The notes beneath the pieces are model-generated. The model was not told the DNA's origin. It ran no database searches and worked only from the letters and a program-made list of their open reading frames with translations. Source: Limnohabitans sp. T6-20 (lineage in GTDB: Bacteria; Pseudomonadota; Gammaproteobacteria; Burkholderiales; Burkholderiaceae_C). From it: 64,000 nt of DNA. Location of the stretch: NCBI RefSeq assembly GCF_003063505.1, contig NZ_NERW01000001.1:70001-134000 (forward strand), read 5' to 3'. The translations under genes and the position numbers were made by a program. Shown here one piece after another: positions 18,625 through 28,703 of the stretch (position 1 is the first letter of the stretch; the number at the start of each line of letters is the position of its first letter).

Positions 18625-19377
18625 TCAGGCCGGGTTGTCAATTTCAATGAAGCGGTGCTGCAAACCCAGGTCTTGTGCCACCCGCGCCGCAAGCGCTGGG
18701 GCACCATAGCGTTCGCTCGCATGGTGGCCGCAAGCCAAAAAGGCGACGCCGGTTTCTTTGGCCAAATGGGCTTGGGGTTCCGAAATTTCACCGGTGATGA
18801 AAGCGTCCACACCCTGGGCAATGGCCGCCTCAAAATAGCCTTGCGCACCGCCCGTGCACCAAGCCACGCGGCGCACGGGTCGGTCGGTGCCGCCAACGCA
18901 GGTCACGGGACGCGCAAGCACGGCTGCCACATGGTCGGCCAGGGCCTGAGGCCTTGGCCAGTTGGGTGTGCCAGCCCCTACAAACCCCAAGTCTTGCTCT
19001 CCGAATCGCCCCTCAACCTGCAAACCCAACACACGGGCCAATTGGGCGTTGTTGCCCAACTCGGGATGGGCATCGAGTGGCAAGTGGTACGCGAACAGGT
19101 GAATGCCGTGGGTCAACAACAAACGCAGCCGCTCCCGCATCCAGCCGGTGACGCGCCCGTCCTGGCCTCGCCAGAACAGCCCGTGGTGGACAAAAATCGC
19201 GTCGGCATCGGCTTCAATCGCAGCTTCGATCAAGGCGCGGCTGGCGGTGACACCGCTGACCAGCAGTTTCACGTCACGGTCACCTTCGACCTGCAGGCCA
19301 TTGGGGCCGTAATCGCGGAACTTGTCTGGCTGGAGCAGGTCATCAAAGGCCTGGCCCAAGATTTTGGCGTTGGTCAT
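18625..19377 (-). CDS. Nif3-like dinuclear metal centre protein (YbgI family)
   Basis: Toroid-forming metal protein, 250 aa, with unclear physiological role; family members have been linked to GTP cyclohydrolase-like folds. Metal-binding motifs visible are the FVHHGLFW histidine pair, the FAYHLPLDAH segment and the C-terminal ACGHHASER. The start at 19377 gives MTNAKILGQAFDDLL, the family N-terminus; the longer frame adds only 16 atypical residues. It overlaps nothing and is divergent from the HtrA gene by 115 bases. Confidence 0.9.
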   Translation of the reverse strand: MTNAKILGQAFDDLLQPDKFRDYGPNGLQVEGDRDVKLLVSGVTASRALIEAAIEADADAIFVHHGLFWRGQDGRVTGWMRERLRLLLTHGIHLFAYHLPLDAHPELGNNAQLARVLGLQVEGRFGEQDLGFVGAGTPNWPRPQALADHVAAVLARPVTCVGGTDRPVRRVAWCTGGAQGYFEAAIAQGVDAFITGEISEPQAHLAKETGVAFLACGHHASERYGAPALAARVAQDLGLQHRFIEIDNPA

Positions 19378-19492
19378 TGGAAAGGGGCTTTCTGTCTTGG
19401 GTTTGTATTGTGGCGCAAGGCCCACTGGCCTGGCGCAGCAACGGTTGTTAGCGCACCTGACGACAGCACCTGAATCAAGGACAATTCAAACC

Positions 19493-20650
19493 ATGAAACG
19501 TTATTGGCTCCTCTTTTCTCAATGGGTGACGGTCTTGCTGGCCGCCTGGTTTGTGGTCGCAACCCTTCAGCCTGAATGGCTGCGCAGCGCACAGCGCTCG
19601 GCCGATGGCATGACTTTGCTGCAGGCCCCTGCCAGCTCGCCACTCAGCCGCCCGGCAGGCAGCCTGAGCGCACCGGCCAGACAAGCATCCCCCGCCGTGG
19701 TCAGCATCAACACCAGCAAAGCCAACAGCCCGAATGCCCAGAGCCAGGACCCGTGGTTCAAGTTTTTCTACGGTGAACAGGAAGAACAAAATCCGACGGG
19801 CTTGGGCAGCGGCGTCATCGTCAGCCCCGAAGGGCACATCCTGACCAACAACCACGTCATCGAAGACGCAGACGACATCGAAGTCGTGCTGGCCGATGGC
19901 CGCAAGGCGGCCGCCAAAGTCATTGGCACCGACCCCGACACCGATCTGGCCTTGCTCAAAATCACCCTCGACAAATTGCCGGTGATCGTTTTGGGCCAAA
20001 CCCAAGAGCTGCAAGTCGGCGATGTGGTGCTGGCCATAGGCAACCCCTTTGGCGTGGGCCAAACCGTGACCTCAGGCATCGTCAGCGCCCTGGGCCGCAG
20101 CCAGTTGGGCATCAACACCTTCGAAAACTTCATCCAGACCGATGCCGCCATCAACCCCGGCAACTCGGGTGGCGCATTGGTCGACGTGAACGGCAACCTG
20201 ATGGGCATCAACACGGCCATTTACTCGCGCTCGGGGGGCAGCATGGGCATTGGCTTTGCCATCCCGATCTCTACGGCCAAGCAGGTCATGCAGGATTTGC
20301 TGAAGAACGGCAAGGTCATCCGGGGCTGGATCGGGGTCGAGCCCCAAGACATGTCGCCTGAATTGGCCGAAAGTTTTCAACTGCCCAAATCGGGCAAGAC
20401 CTTGCCAGCGGGCGTGGTGATCACAGGTGTGCTCAAAAATGGCCCTGCAGCCACCGCCGGCATTCGGCCTGGCGACGTGATCGTCAAAGTGGCGGGGCAG
20501 CCCGTGGGCAATGTGGCCGAGTTGTTGACCCAGGTCGCCAGCTTGAAACCCGGCGTGCCCGCTGAAGTCAATGTCTGGCGCCGTCAAGGCGAGGTCAATC
20601 TGCGCTTGACCCCTGCCGAGCGGCCAGCGGCCAACAAGTCGCGCAAGTAA
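19493..20650 (+). CDS. Membrane-anchored HtrA/DegS-like serine protease
   Basis: Periplasmic quality-control protease, 385 aa. The N-terminal hydrophobic helix (about 4-24) has no cleavage site, so it probably acts as an anchor. The catalytic triad is His121 (NNHVIED), Asp151 (DTDLALLK) and Ser225 (GNSGGALV). A single PDZ domain follows (about 280-375). One PDZ plus an anchor resembles DegS, but many betaproteobacteria carry this form as a general HtrA. It ends at a bidirectional terminator shared with convergent tatC. Confidence 0.92.
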   Translation: MKRYWLLFSQWVTVLLAAWFVVATLQPEWLRSAQRSADGMTLLQAPASSPLSRPAGSLSAPARQASPAVVSINTSKANSPNAQSQDPWFKFFYGEQEEQNPTGLGSGVIVSPEGHILTNNHVIEDADDIEVVLADGRKAAAKVIGTDPDTDLALLKITLDKLPVIVLGQTQELQVGDVVLAIGNPFGVGQTVTSGIVSALGRSQLGINTFENFIQTDAAINPGNSGGALVDVNGNLMGINTAIYSRSGGSMGIGFAIPISTAKQVMQDLLKNGKVIRGWIGVEPQDMSPELAESFQLPKSGKTLPAGVVITGVLKNGPAATAGIRPGDVIVKVAGQPVGNVAELLTQVASLKPGVPAEVNVWRRQGEVNLRLTPAERPAANKSRK

Positions 20651-20682
20651 AACCCATCTGGGGGCGCTACCCCTCTTCCACG

Positions 20683-20708
20683 AAAAAGAGGCCTCGCGGC
20701 CTCTTTTT
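20683..20708. terminator. Bidirectional terminator between htrA-like gene and tatC
   Basis: An 11-bp perfect stem (aaaaagaggcc / ggcctcttttt) with loop TCGC. It has an A-run before and T-run after, placed 32 bases past the protease stop and 20 past the tatC stop. Confidence 0.93.
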
Positions 20709-20728
20709 TGTGGGTGTTTCAGAAGGCT

Positions 20729-21517
20729 TCAAGCCGCGTCTTCAGGTTCCTGCGGCGCCTGCGTGTGCTTGATGAACACTTGTGCAGCCCAAATGCCCAA
20801 CTCGTAGAGCAGACACATGGGAATGGCCAGCGCCAACTGCGACACCACATCAGGCGGCGTGACCACAGCCGCGATCACAAACGCCAGCACCACAAAGTAG
20901 CCTCGAAACTCCTTGAGTTTTTGCACGCTGACCACGCCCATGCGGGCCAACACCACCACGGCCACAGGCACCTCAAAAGCCAAACCGAAGGCCAGGAACA
21001 TGGTCAACACGAAGCTCAAATACGCCTCAATGTCTGGCGCAGCCGTGATGCTTTTAGGGGCAAAGCTTTGAATGAAACTGAACACCTGCCCAAAAACAAA
21101 GAAGTAGCAAAACGCCACGCCAATGAAAAACAGCACCGTGCTGGACACGACCAGCGGCATGACCAATTTCTTTTCATGGGCATACAGACCGGGCGCAATG
21201 AACGCCCACACCTGGTAGAGCACCACGGGCAAGGCGATCAAAAATGCCGCCATCATCAAAATCTTGAGGGGCACCATGAAAGGTGAAATCACCGATGTGG
21301 CGATCAAGGTTGCCCCTTTGGGCAAATGAACGATCAGGGGTGCGGCCAAAATGTCGTACAGATCTCCAGGCCCCGGGTAAATGGCCAATGCCACGGCGGC
21401 AAGGCCCACAGCCGCCACGGCCCAAATCAGTCGGTCGCGCAATTCAATCAAATGCGCGACGAACGGTTGCTCTGAACCGGCAAGTTCGTCTTCAGGCTTG
21501 GGATGGGAGTCGGACAT
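20729..21517 (-). CDS. tatC: Sec-independent translocase subunit TatC
   Basis: Six-helix receptor for twin-arginine signal peptides, 262 aa. The diagnostic N-terminal FVAHLIELRDRLIWA and the later FGLAFEVPV segment are present. It is the last gene of tatABC. Substrates encoded in the same window probably include the Rieske protein and MsrP. Confidence 0.96.
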   Translation of the reverse strand: MSDSHPKPEDELAGSEQPFVAHLIELRDRLIWAVAAVGLAAVALAIYPGPGDLYDILAAPLIVHLPKGATLIATSVISPFMVPLKILMMAAFLIALPVVLYQVWAFIAPGLYAHEKKLVMPLVVSSTVLFFIGVAFCYFFVFGQVFSFIQSFAPKSITAAPDIEAYLSFVLTMFLAFGLAFEVPVAVVVLARMGVVSVQKLKEFRGYFVVLAFVIAAVVTPPDVVSQLALAIPMCLLYELGIWAAQVFIKHTQAPQEPEDAA

Positions 21518-21559
21518 GGCGAAGTGGGTTGGAAAGCGCGCACCGAGGGTGCAAAGCCA

Positions 21560-22027
21560 TCACAGAGAATTGAAGGACTTGGGACGATAACGTGCAACAC
21601 GCGCCGCCCCGGAAAGGGCCTTGGTGCGAACACCTGCGCGGGCTTTGTACCACTGAGGCATTGCACCGCGCTTGAGGCGCCAATTCTTGTCCGGGTTTTT
21701 ATAAGTCGGCGGCGGTGCCTCGTAGGCAGGCAAGTCATGGGTCAAGCCCGCCGTGGTGTCTGCCCAGTCTTTTTCAAACTCCGAGGCGGTCGTCTGGACA
21801 GACTGCTCAACATCGCGAGCAGCCGACTCCATCGACTCTTTCATCTTCTTGAGCTCTTCCAGGTCCATGGACCGGTTGACCTCGGCCTTGACATCGGCCA
21901 CATAGCGCTGCGCTTTGCCCAGCAAAGTGCCCAGGGTTCGGGCCACTTTGGGCAGCTTTTCGGGGCCGATGACGATCAACGCCACGACGCCGATCAGCGC
22001 CATCTTGGAAATGCCTAAATCAAGCAC
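21560..22027 (-). CDS. tatB: Sec-independent translocase subunit TatB
   Basis: Single-pass Tat component that works with TatC in signal recognition, 155 aa. The family N-terminus [26 protein letters not shown] gives one helix, the GPEKLP hinge and an amphipathic helix. A long charged tail ends in basic residues. It lies between tatA and tatC. Confidence 0.95.
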   Translation of the reverse strand: MLDLGISKMALIGVVALIVIGPEKLPKVARTLGTLLGKAQRYVADVKAEVNRSMDLEELKKMKESMESAARDVEQSVQTTASEFEKDWADTTAGLTHDLPAYEAPPPTYKNPDKNWRLKRGAMPQWYKARAGVRTKALSGAARVARYRPKSFNSL

Positions 22028-22045
22028 AGTGCAGCGTTCGGTTGA

Positions 22046-22282
22046 TCAAGACTTGGTCTTGGCTTCAACGTCGATGGTGGTTTTTTCAGACTGCGCCGAA
22101 GAAGCCACCTGACCGGCAGCAGGAGCAGCCTCGTCGGGCTTGCCGCCGTCTTTCATGCCGTCTTTGAAGCCCTTGACCGCGCCACCCAGGTCAGAACCCA
22201 TGTTCTTGAGCTTTTTGGTGCCAAAAACCATGACCACAATCAACAGCACGATCAGCCAGTGCCAAATGGAAAAGGAACCCAT
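22046..22282 (-). CDS. tatA: Sec-independent translocase subunit TatA
   Basis: Pore-forming or membrane-thinning Tat subunit, 78 aa. It shows [25 protein letters not shown], i.e. one helix, the FGTKKL hinge and then the amphipathic helix. It is 18 bases upstream of tatB. A gap of 108 bases separates it from hinT and may hold its own promoter. Confidence 0.95.
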   Translation of the reverse strand: MGSFSIWHWLIVLLIVVMVFGTKKLKNMGSDLGGAVKGFKDGMKDGGKPDEAAPAAGQVASSAQSEKTTIDVEAKTKS

Positions 22283-22390
22283 GAATATCTCCTAACGTAG
22301 GTGTTGGATTCTAAGCGGAGACGTCCCCCCGAATCGATCTGCCTTGATACAGCAAGGAATTGAGGCTTGCTGTCTTGTTTTCAAGTCGGG

Positions 22391-22747
22391 TTAGCCCCGA
22401 AGCCAGGGGCGTGGACCGCCCATGACGTGCATGTGCAGGTGGTGCACTTCCTGCCCGCCCTCTGTGCCGTTGTTGACCACGATGCGGAAGCCCCCATCGG
22501 GATACGGGTTGCAGCCCTCTTGCAAGGCCAGTTTAGGGGCGAGGGTCATCATGTGCCCCATCAAACCTGCATGCTCCGGCGCAAGTTGCGCCATCGACGG
22601 GATGTGGAGTTTGGGAATGATCAGAAAGTGGATCGGGGCCCAGGGCGCAATGTCATGAAAGGCGAACACGTGCTCGTCTTCGTGCACTTTGCGCGAGGGA
22701 ATCTGGCCCGCGATGATTTTGCAAAAAATACAGTTGGCGTCGGTCAT
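22391..22747 (-). CDS. HIT-family purine nucleoside phosphoramidase (HinT)
   Basis: Cytoplasmic HIT protein, 118 aa. The catalytic histidine triad HLHMH is at 103-107, and the family N-terminus CIFCKIIAGQIPS (two cysteines, possible zinc) is complete. Family members hydrolyse AMP-N-epsilon-lysine-type phosphoramidates. It lies between the his genes and tatABC, as in many betaproteobacteria. Confidence 0.93.
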   Translation of the reverse strand: MTDANCIFCKIIAGQIPSRKVHEDEHVFAFHDIAPWAPIHFLIIPKLHIPSMAQLAPEHAGLMGHMMTLAPKLALQEGCNPYPDGGFRIVVNNGTEGGQEVHHLHMHVMGGPRPWLRG

Positions 22748-22771
22748 GGCTTGCTTGAATTTAAAAAGGGT

Positions 22772-23134
22772 TCAGTCGGTCACCGGGCGCTGCCCGTTCA
22801 GGCGCACCATGCCCAGCACGATGCGGTACAAAAACCAGATGGAAATAGCGACCCAGGCCAACCAGCCGGGGAGCAAAAAGAAAAACCAGAGCGGCACCGT
22901 CACCAGATAGAGCAAGGCAGCCCAGATCACGGTGCGGATGCGGTAGCTGAAATGCGTGGCCTCCCAGCCGGCGGTGTCGCCCTTCTTGACCAGGTCGATG
23001 ATCAGCGCCACCACCAGCAAAGCCGGCCCCATCTGGGCACCCGGAACCACGGCACTGACGGCCACGATCAGGTGCAGGATGTAGCTGACCCAGCTGATGG
23101 TGTGGGTGCTGTCATCGATGGGTTGGTCGTTCAT
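22772..23134 (-). CDS. DUF4870-like small membrane protein
   Basis: A 120-aa protein with four hydrophobic segments (about 13-30, 33-50, 71-86 and 88-108). The ATHFSYRIRTVIWAALL stretch is typical of DUF4870 and related families. No function is established. It is 4 bases after hisE, so it is cotranscribed with the his genes. Confidence 0.8.
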   Translation of the reverse strand: MNDQPIDDSTHTISWVSYILHLIVAVSAVVPGAQMGPALLVVALIIDLVKKGDTAGWEATHFSYRIRTVIWAALLYLVTVPLWFFFLLPGWLAWVAISIWFLYRIVLGMVRLNGQRPVTD

Positions 23135-23137
23135 GCT

Positions 23138-23515
23138 TTATTCGCCCAAACGCTCACGCTCTTGCACTTTGCGCAGGGCTTTTTCTTCCAGGCCGCTCAA
23201 ACCCTCACGGCGGGCCAGCTCGTTGACCACGTCGGCAGGCGTCAATCCATAGTGCGCCAGCGCGATCATGCTGTGGAACCACAAATCGGCCACTTCATAA
23301 ACCAGCTTAGACGCATCGCCGCCGTGGTCTACGTCTTTGGCAGCCATCACGGTTTCGGTGGCTTCTTCGCCAATCTTCTTCAAAAAGGCGTCTGGGCCTT
23401 TGTGCAGCAAGCGGGCCACATAGCTTTTTTCGGGGTCACCGCCGTTGGCTACTTTGCGGGTTTCGATGATGGCGGCCAAACGGGCCAGCGTATCGGATGA
23501 ATTGAGTGCGCTCAT
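23138..23515 (-). CDS. hisE: Phosphoribosyl-ATP pyrophosphatase
   Basis: Second step of histidine synthesis, hydrolysis of PR-ATP to PR-AMP, 125 aa. The MazG-like core is seen in [12 protein letters not shown] and [16 protein letters not shown] with the metal-binding acidic residues. It is a separate gene rather than fused to hisI. It lies 4 bases after hisI. Confidence 0.95.
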   Translation of the reverse strand: MSALNSSDTLARLAAIIETRKVANGGDPEKSYVARLLHKGPDAFLKKIGEEATETVMAAKDVDHGGDASKLVYEVADLWFHSMIALAHYGLTPADVVNELARREGLSGLEEKALRKVQERERLGE

Positions 23516-23519
23516 GGGC

Positions 23520-23909
23520 TTACTTGTAAATGGTTTCAGGGTCCTTCAGGACCGGGTCCACAGCCTGCCAGCCGTCGGGCTGCAAGCTCTGGAAAAAGCA
23601 ACTGTGACGGCCCGTGTGGCAGGCAATGCCGGGCTCGTGCCCAAGTTGGGTGATTTTGAGCAGCACCACATCGTTGTCGCAATCGATGCGAATATCGTGC
23701 ACCGTCTGCGCATGGCCCGACTCCTCGCCCTTGAACCACAGCTTGTTGCGCGAACGGCTGAAATACACCGCCCGCTTAAGTTCGGCCGTCTTTTGCAGCG
23801 CCTCGCGGTTCATCCAGGCGAACATCATCACGTCGCCAGTGTCTTTTTCTTGGGCGATCACAGGCACCAAGCCTTTGTCGTCCCATTTGATTTGATCGAG
23901 CCAGTTCAT
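23520..23909 (-). CDS. hisI: Phosphoribosyl-AMP cyclohydrolase
   Basis: Third step of histidine synthesis, opening of the PR-AMP ring, 129 aa. Metal-binding residues lie in [10 protein letters not shown] and in the paired cysteines of [13 protein letters not shown]. The ATG at 23909 gives [13 protein letters not shown], the family start. An in-frame GTG at 23915 overlaps the hisF stop and is an alternative. Confidence 0.95.
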   Translation of the reverse strand: MNWLDQIKWDDKGLVPVIAQEKDTGDVMMFAWMNREALQKTAELKRAVYFSRSRNKLWFKGEESGHAQTVHDIRIDCDNDVVLLKITQLGHEPGIACHTGRHSCFFQSLQPDGWQAVDPVLKDPETIYK

Positions 23910-23911
23910 AT

Positions 23912-24712
<801 letters not shown>

Positions 24713-24734
24713 GGGAAGCTATCTTTTCAAAAAA

Positions 24735-25583
24735 TCAGAGCACGCGCAGGCGCTGTGCGCCCTGCCAGAAATCACCGGGCGCAATGCAAACCGGTTCATA
24801 CACCTGCGCCGCTTCGACGCACAGCATGTGTTGCCAGCCATCGGCAGGCATGTCGGCCAGTGCGGCACATTTGGCGGCACCCGGGTTCCAGACTACGGTC
24901 TGGGACCAGTCCATGTCTTGCTCAATCGACAGGGAGTGTGGGCCATCTTGCAGTTCATAGCCTTGCGGGGCAGCGGAGTAGACACGGTCAAACTCGCCGA
25001 CAAAGCGCAGCTCAGGCGCTGCGGTGGCATGGCGGTCTTTGACCGCATCCCATTCGGCTTGGCCGCCCAAACCCAACAATTTGGCTTGCGCCACATCGCT
25101 GACCGCGAAATAGGTGTGCAGCGCCCCGGTGAAACTGAGCGGCTTGCTGTCGGTGTTGCGCACCGCCAAGTCCACCTGCAGTGCACCGGGCGTCAATTCG
25201 ATCAGCAACAGCGCTTCAAAGGCCTGGTCCCACCACTGGCGCGTGGCGGCGCTGTCGCTCAGCGCCAGCACCAGATGGGCTTTGTCGCCTTCCAGTCGTG
25301 CAGGCTTTGCGGTCCACGAGACATTGCGCGCAAAGCCATGTTTGGGCAGATCACCGCGTTGGTTGAATTGGGGAAAGCACACCGGCATGCCACCCCGGAT
25401 GGCGGCATGGCCATCGTTGCGGCTTTGGGGACTCAGATAAAGGCGTTCGCGGCCATCGGCCACCCAGGACAGCACATGGGCACCATGGTGCGCGACCACC
25501 ACACGGTCGCCACCCGGCAGCTGCAATTCGGTGGCAGGCCAACCTGCAAAAACAAGTTCGCGGCAGGTGGCCCCGGTGGTCAT
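24735..25583 (-). CDS. D-hexose-6-phosphate mutarotase (aldose 1-epimerase family)
   Basis: Cytoplasmic sugar-phosphate epimerase of the YeaD type, 282 aa. Visible family marks are HHGAHVLSW, the GGMPVCFPQFNQRGDLPKHGFARN segment with the catalytic histidine, and a late VVWNPGA segment. It is set inside the his cluster between hisA (2 bases upstream) and hisF (22 bases downstream). It has no known step in histidine synthesis. Related glucose-6-phosphate 1-epimerases are the closest alternative name. Confidence 0.85.
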   Translation of the reverse strand: MTTGATCRELVFAGWPATELQLPGGDRVVVAHHGAHVLSWVADGRERLYLSPQSRNDGHAAIRGGMPVCFPQFNQRGDLPKHGFARNVSWTAKPARLEGDKAHLVLALSDSAATRQWWDQAFEALLLIELTPGALQVDLAVRNTDSKPLSFTGALHTYFAVSDVAQAKLLGLGGQAEWDAVKDRHATAAPELRFVGEFDRVYSAAPQGYELQDGPHSLSIEQDMDWSQTVVWNPGAAKCAALADMPADGWQHMLCVEAAQVYEPVCIAPGDFWQGAQRLRVL

Positions 25584-25585
25584 GT

Positions 25586-26326
25586 TCAGCCGTTCAGTTC
25601 GTCGGCGCGTTGCTGGGCCAGAGCGAAGTCGAGGTCGCCGGAATACACCGCACGGCCACAGATCACGCCTTCAACGCCTTCGTCTTCGACAGCGCACAAC
25701 TGCTCGATGTCGGCCATGTTCGACAGGCCGCCCGAGGCGATGACGGGGATGGTGAGGGCTTGGGCCAGTTTGACGGTGGCGTCGATGTTGATGCCGCTCA
25801 GCATGCCGTCACGGCCGATGTCGGTGTAGATGATGGACTCAACGCCCCAGTCTTCGAACTTTTTGGCCAGGTCCACCACCTCGTGGCCCGTGAGCTTGCT
25901 CCAGCCGTCGGTGGCCACTTTGCCGTCTTTGGCGTCCAGGCCCACGATGATGTGGCCACCAAACGCGGTGCAGGCGTCTTTCAAGAAGCCGGGGTTCTTG
26001 ACGGCTGCGGTGCCGATGATGACGTAGCGCAGGCCGCTGTCGATGTATTTTTCAATCGTGTCCAGATCGCGGATGCCGCCGCCCAGCTGCACCGGAATGT
26101 CGTCGCCCACGGCCTTGAGGATGGACTTGATGGCGTTGAAGTTTTGCGGCTTGCCTGCAAAAGCACCATTCAGATCCACCAGGTGCAGACGGCGTGCGCC
26201 TTTTTCGAGCCAGGTGCGGGCCATGGCGGCCGGGTCTTCACCGAAGGTCGTGGCTTGGTCCATATCGCCTTGCTTGAGGCGAACGCAGTGGCCGTCTTTG
26301 AGGTCAATGGCGGGGATCAGAATCAT
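25586..26326 (-). CDS. hisA: Phosphoribosylformimino-AICAR-ribotide isomerase HisA
   Basis: Fourth step of histidine synthesis, an Amadori rearrangement on a TIM barrel, 246 aa. It shows [21 protein letters not shown] with the catalytic Asp8 and a second half with [13 protein letters not shown]. It lies 46 bases after hisH and 2 before the mutarotase. Confidence 0.96.
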   Translation of the reverse strand: MILIPAIDLKDGHCVRLKQGDMDQATTFGEDPAAMARTWLEKGARRLHLVDLNGAFAGKPQNFNAIKSILKAVGDDIPVQLGGGIRDLDTIEKYIDSGLRYVIIGTAAVKNPGFLKDACTAFGGHIIVGLDAKDGKVATDGWSKLTGHEVVDLAKKFEDWGVESIIYTDIGRDGMLSGINIDATVKLAQALTIPVIASGGLSNMADIEQLCAVEDEGVEGVICGRAVYSGDLDFALAQQRADELNG

Positions 26327-26372
26327 GGCGAATTAAAAAGCTGTTGAAAGAACAAACGGCAGTGAAAACCAC

Positions 26373-27029
26373 TCAAGGCTGCCAGTGGAGGAAATTGCGG
26401 AACAAGGCCAAGCCCTGGGCCGCGCTTTTTTCAGGGTGAAACTGGGTGGCAAAAATGTTGTCACGGGCAATGGCGCAGGCAAAGCGGCCGCCGTAATCGG
26501 TTTCGGCCGCGCTGTGCGCCGGGTTGGCGACCTGCGCATAAAAGCTGTGTACAAAATAATACCAGCTGCCATCGTCAATGCCCTGCCACAGGGCGTGTGC
26601 AGGCCGGGCTTGCCAGACTTGGTTCCAGCCCATTTGCGGCACTTTGTAGCGGGTGCCGTCGGGCTGAATTTGCCCAGCCAGCTCGAACTTGACGACACGG
26701 CCGGGGATCAAGCCCAAGCCGGGCGTGTCGCCTTCGTCGCTGTGGTCCAGCAGCATTTGCATGCCCACACACACGCCAAACAGAGGCTTGCTGGCGGCGG
26801 CTTCGAGCACGGCGTCCATCAGGCCCGACTCGCGCAGCTCGCGCATGCAATCGGGCATGGCGCCCTGCCCTGGCAAGACCACGCGGTGCGCATCGCGCAC
26901 GACTTGCGGGTCGGATGTGACCGTCACTTCGGCATGGTCCACGCTGGAGGCCGCATGGATCACCGCCTGCGCCACCGAGCGCAGGTTGCCCATGCCGTAG
27001 TCCACCACTGCAACGCGATTGACGCTCAT
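26373..27029 (-). CDS. hisH: Imidazole glycerol phosphate synthase, glutaminase subunit HisH
   Basis: Class I glutamine amidotransferase that feeds ammonia to HisF, 218 aa. The nucleophile Cys lies in GVCVGMQML, the His-Glu pair in ATQFHPEKS, and the oxyanion strand in [12 protein letters not shown]. It lies 1 base after hisB. Confidence 0.96.
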   Translation of the reverse strand: MSVNRVAVVDYGMGNLRSVAQAVIHAASSVDHAEVTVTSDPQVVRDAHRVVLPGQGAMPDCMRELRESGLMDAVLEAAASKPLFGVCVGMQMLLDHSDEGDTPGLGLIPGRVVKFELAGQIQPDGTRYKVPQMGWNQVWQARPAHALWQGIDDGSWYYFVHSFYAQVANPAHSAAETDYGGRFACAIARDNIFATQFHPEKSAAQGLALFRNFLHWQP

Positions 27030-27030
27030 G

Positions 27031-27621
27031 TCAGAGGCTGCCTTTGGTGGAAGGGATCACACCGATCGAGCGAGGATCGAGTTCGAGCGCCGCACGAACA
27101 GCCCGTGCAAACGCCTTGAAGATGGTCTCACACTGGTGGTGCGCATTCACGCCCTTGAGGTTGTCGATGTGCAGCGTGCACAGCGCGTGGTTCACAAAGC
27201 CTTGGAAGAACTCGTACACCAGCTGGGTGTCGAGCGCGCCCAGCGAGCCCGAAGTGAAGTTCACGTCCATGTGCAGGCCGGGGCGACCCGAAAAGTCCAC
27301 CACCACGCGGCTCAAGGCTTCGTCGAGCGGTACATAGGCGTGGCCATAACGGCGGATGCCTTTTTTGTCGCCCATGGCCTGCGCAAAGGCCTGGCCCAAG
27401 GTGATGCCAATGTCTTCGACCGTGTGGTGGCCGTCGATGTGCAGGTCGCCTTCGCAAGCGATGTCCAGATCGATCAGGCCGTGGCGCGCGATCTGGTCGA
27501 GCATGTGGTCCAGAAAACCGATGCCGCTGGCCAGCTTGGCCTGGCCTGTGCCGTCCAGGTTGATGGCGACGCGGATGTTCGTCTCGGCCGTCTTGCGGGT
27601 GACGTTTGCTGAGCGGTTCAT
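27031..27621 (-). CDS. hisB: Imidazoleglycerol-phosphate dehydratase
   Basis: Manganese enzyme that dehydrates IGP, 196 aa, monofunctional (no phosphatase domain). The metal-binding motifs [24 protein letters not shown] and [21 protein letters not shown] are complete. It overlaps hisC by 4 bases. No histidinol-phosphatase gene is seen in the window. Confidence 0.96.
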   Translation of the reverse strand: MNRSANVTRKTAETNIRVAINLDGTGQAKLASGIGFLDHMLDQIARHGLIDLDIACEGDLHIDGHHTVEDIGITLGQAFAQAMGDKKGIRRYGHAYVPLDEALSRVVVDFSGRPGLHMDVNFTSGSLGALDTQLVYEFFQGFVNHALCTLHIDNLKGVNAHHQCETIFKAFARAVRAALELDPRSIGVIPSTKGSL

Positions 27622-28703
27622 AAAGAGACTTTCAAAGCGGCGAGGAGTTGGTCGTTTTCTGCGGCGGTGCCCACCGTTAAGCGCAAGCAGTTGGCAAGCA
27701 GTGGGTGCATTTTAGAAACGTTCTTAATCAGCACTTTGTGGGCCTTCAGACCGTCAAAGGTTTTGGCCGCATCGGGCACGCGGGCCAGGATCATGTTGGC
27801 TTCGCTGGGGAAAGGCTGCACGCCGGGCAAGGCGGCCAGCTCTTTCAAGAGGCGGGCACGCTGCTCGCGCAGGTCTTTTGCTTGCGCGGCAAACACTTCG
27901 GCATGCTCCAGCGCGAACAGGGCGCACTCGTAATTGAGCACGCTGATGTTGTAGGGCGGGCGCACTTTGTCGATCTCGGCCACCAAGGCCTTGGGGCCCA
28001 CCATGTAGCCCAGGCGCACACCGGCCAGGCCAAACTTGCTGAGCGTGCGCATGAGCAAAACGTGCGCATGGCGCGTGATGCGGTCCATGTAGGTCTTGCT
28101 GGCAAAGGGCTGGTAGGCCTCGTCCATGACCACCAAACCACCTTGCGCGCCTTGGGCCAGCACGATCTTCTCAATCGTGTCGTCGTTCCAGAGGTTGCCG
28201 GTGGGGTTGTTGGGGTAAGCCAGATAGACGATGGACGGCTTGTGCTCGGCAATGGTGGCCAGCATGGCGGCTTCGTCAAGTTCAAAGTCGGCCGTGAGCG
28301 GGACGCCGTGAAAGGCCAAGCCTTGCAGTTGGGCGCTCATGGCGTACATCACAAAGCCGGGCAGCGGGGCCAGGATGGACGCACCGGGCACGTCGCAGGC
28401 CATGGCCAACAGCGAGATCAACTCGTCTGAGCCATTGCCCAGCATGATGTCGAAGCCTTCGGGCATGCCCGCATGCTCGGCCAGGGCTGTGCGCAGGTCG
28501 TTCACGCGGCCATCGGGGTAGCGGTTGAGCGCCAATGCGCCCAGGCGCTCGCCCAAAGCCTTTTGCAAATCGGCGGGCAGACGGTGTGGGTTCTCCATCG
28601 CGTCGAGCTTGACCATGCCCACCGAGTCCTGGATGGCGTAGGCGTGCATGGACTGCACGTCTTGGCGGATGCGTTGCATGAGTTGGGGACTGACGTGGCT
28701 CAT
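27618..28703 (-). CDS. hisC: Histidinol-phosphate aminotransferase
   Basis: PLP-dependent class II aminotransferase, 361 aa. The PLP lysine lies in [16 protein letters not shown], and the phosphate and ring contacts in [10 protein letters not shown] and [10 protein letters not shown]. It overlaps both hisD and hisB by 4 bases, so expression is tightly coupled. Confidence 0.96.
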   Translation of the reverse strand: MSHVSPQLMQRIRQDVQSMHAYAIQDSVGMVKLDAMENPHRLPADLQKALGERLGALALNRYPDGRVNDLRTALAEHAGMPEGFDIMLGNGSDELISLLAMACDVPGASILAPLPGFVMYAMSAQLQGLAFHGVPLTADFELDEAAMLATIAEHKPSIVYLAYPNNPTGNLWNDDTIEKIVLAQGAQGGLVVMDEAYQPFASKTYMDRITRHAHVLLMRTLSKFGLAGVRLGYMVGPKALVAEIDKVRPPYNISVLNYECALFALEHAEVFAAQAKDLREQRARLLKELAALPGVQPFPSEANMILARVPDAAKTFDGLKAHKVLIKNVSKMHPLLANCLRLTVGTAAENDQLLAALKVSL

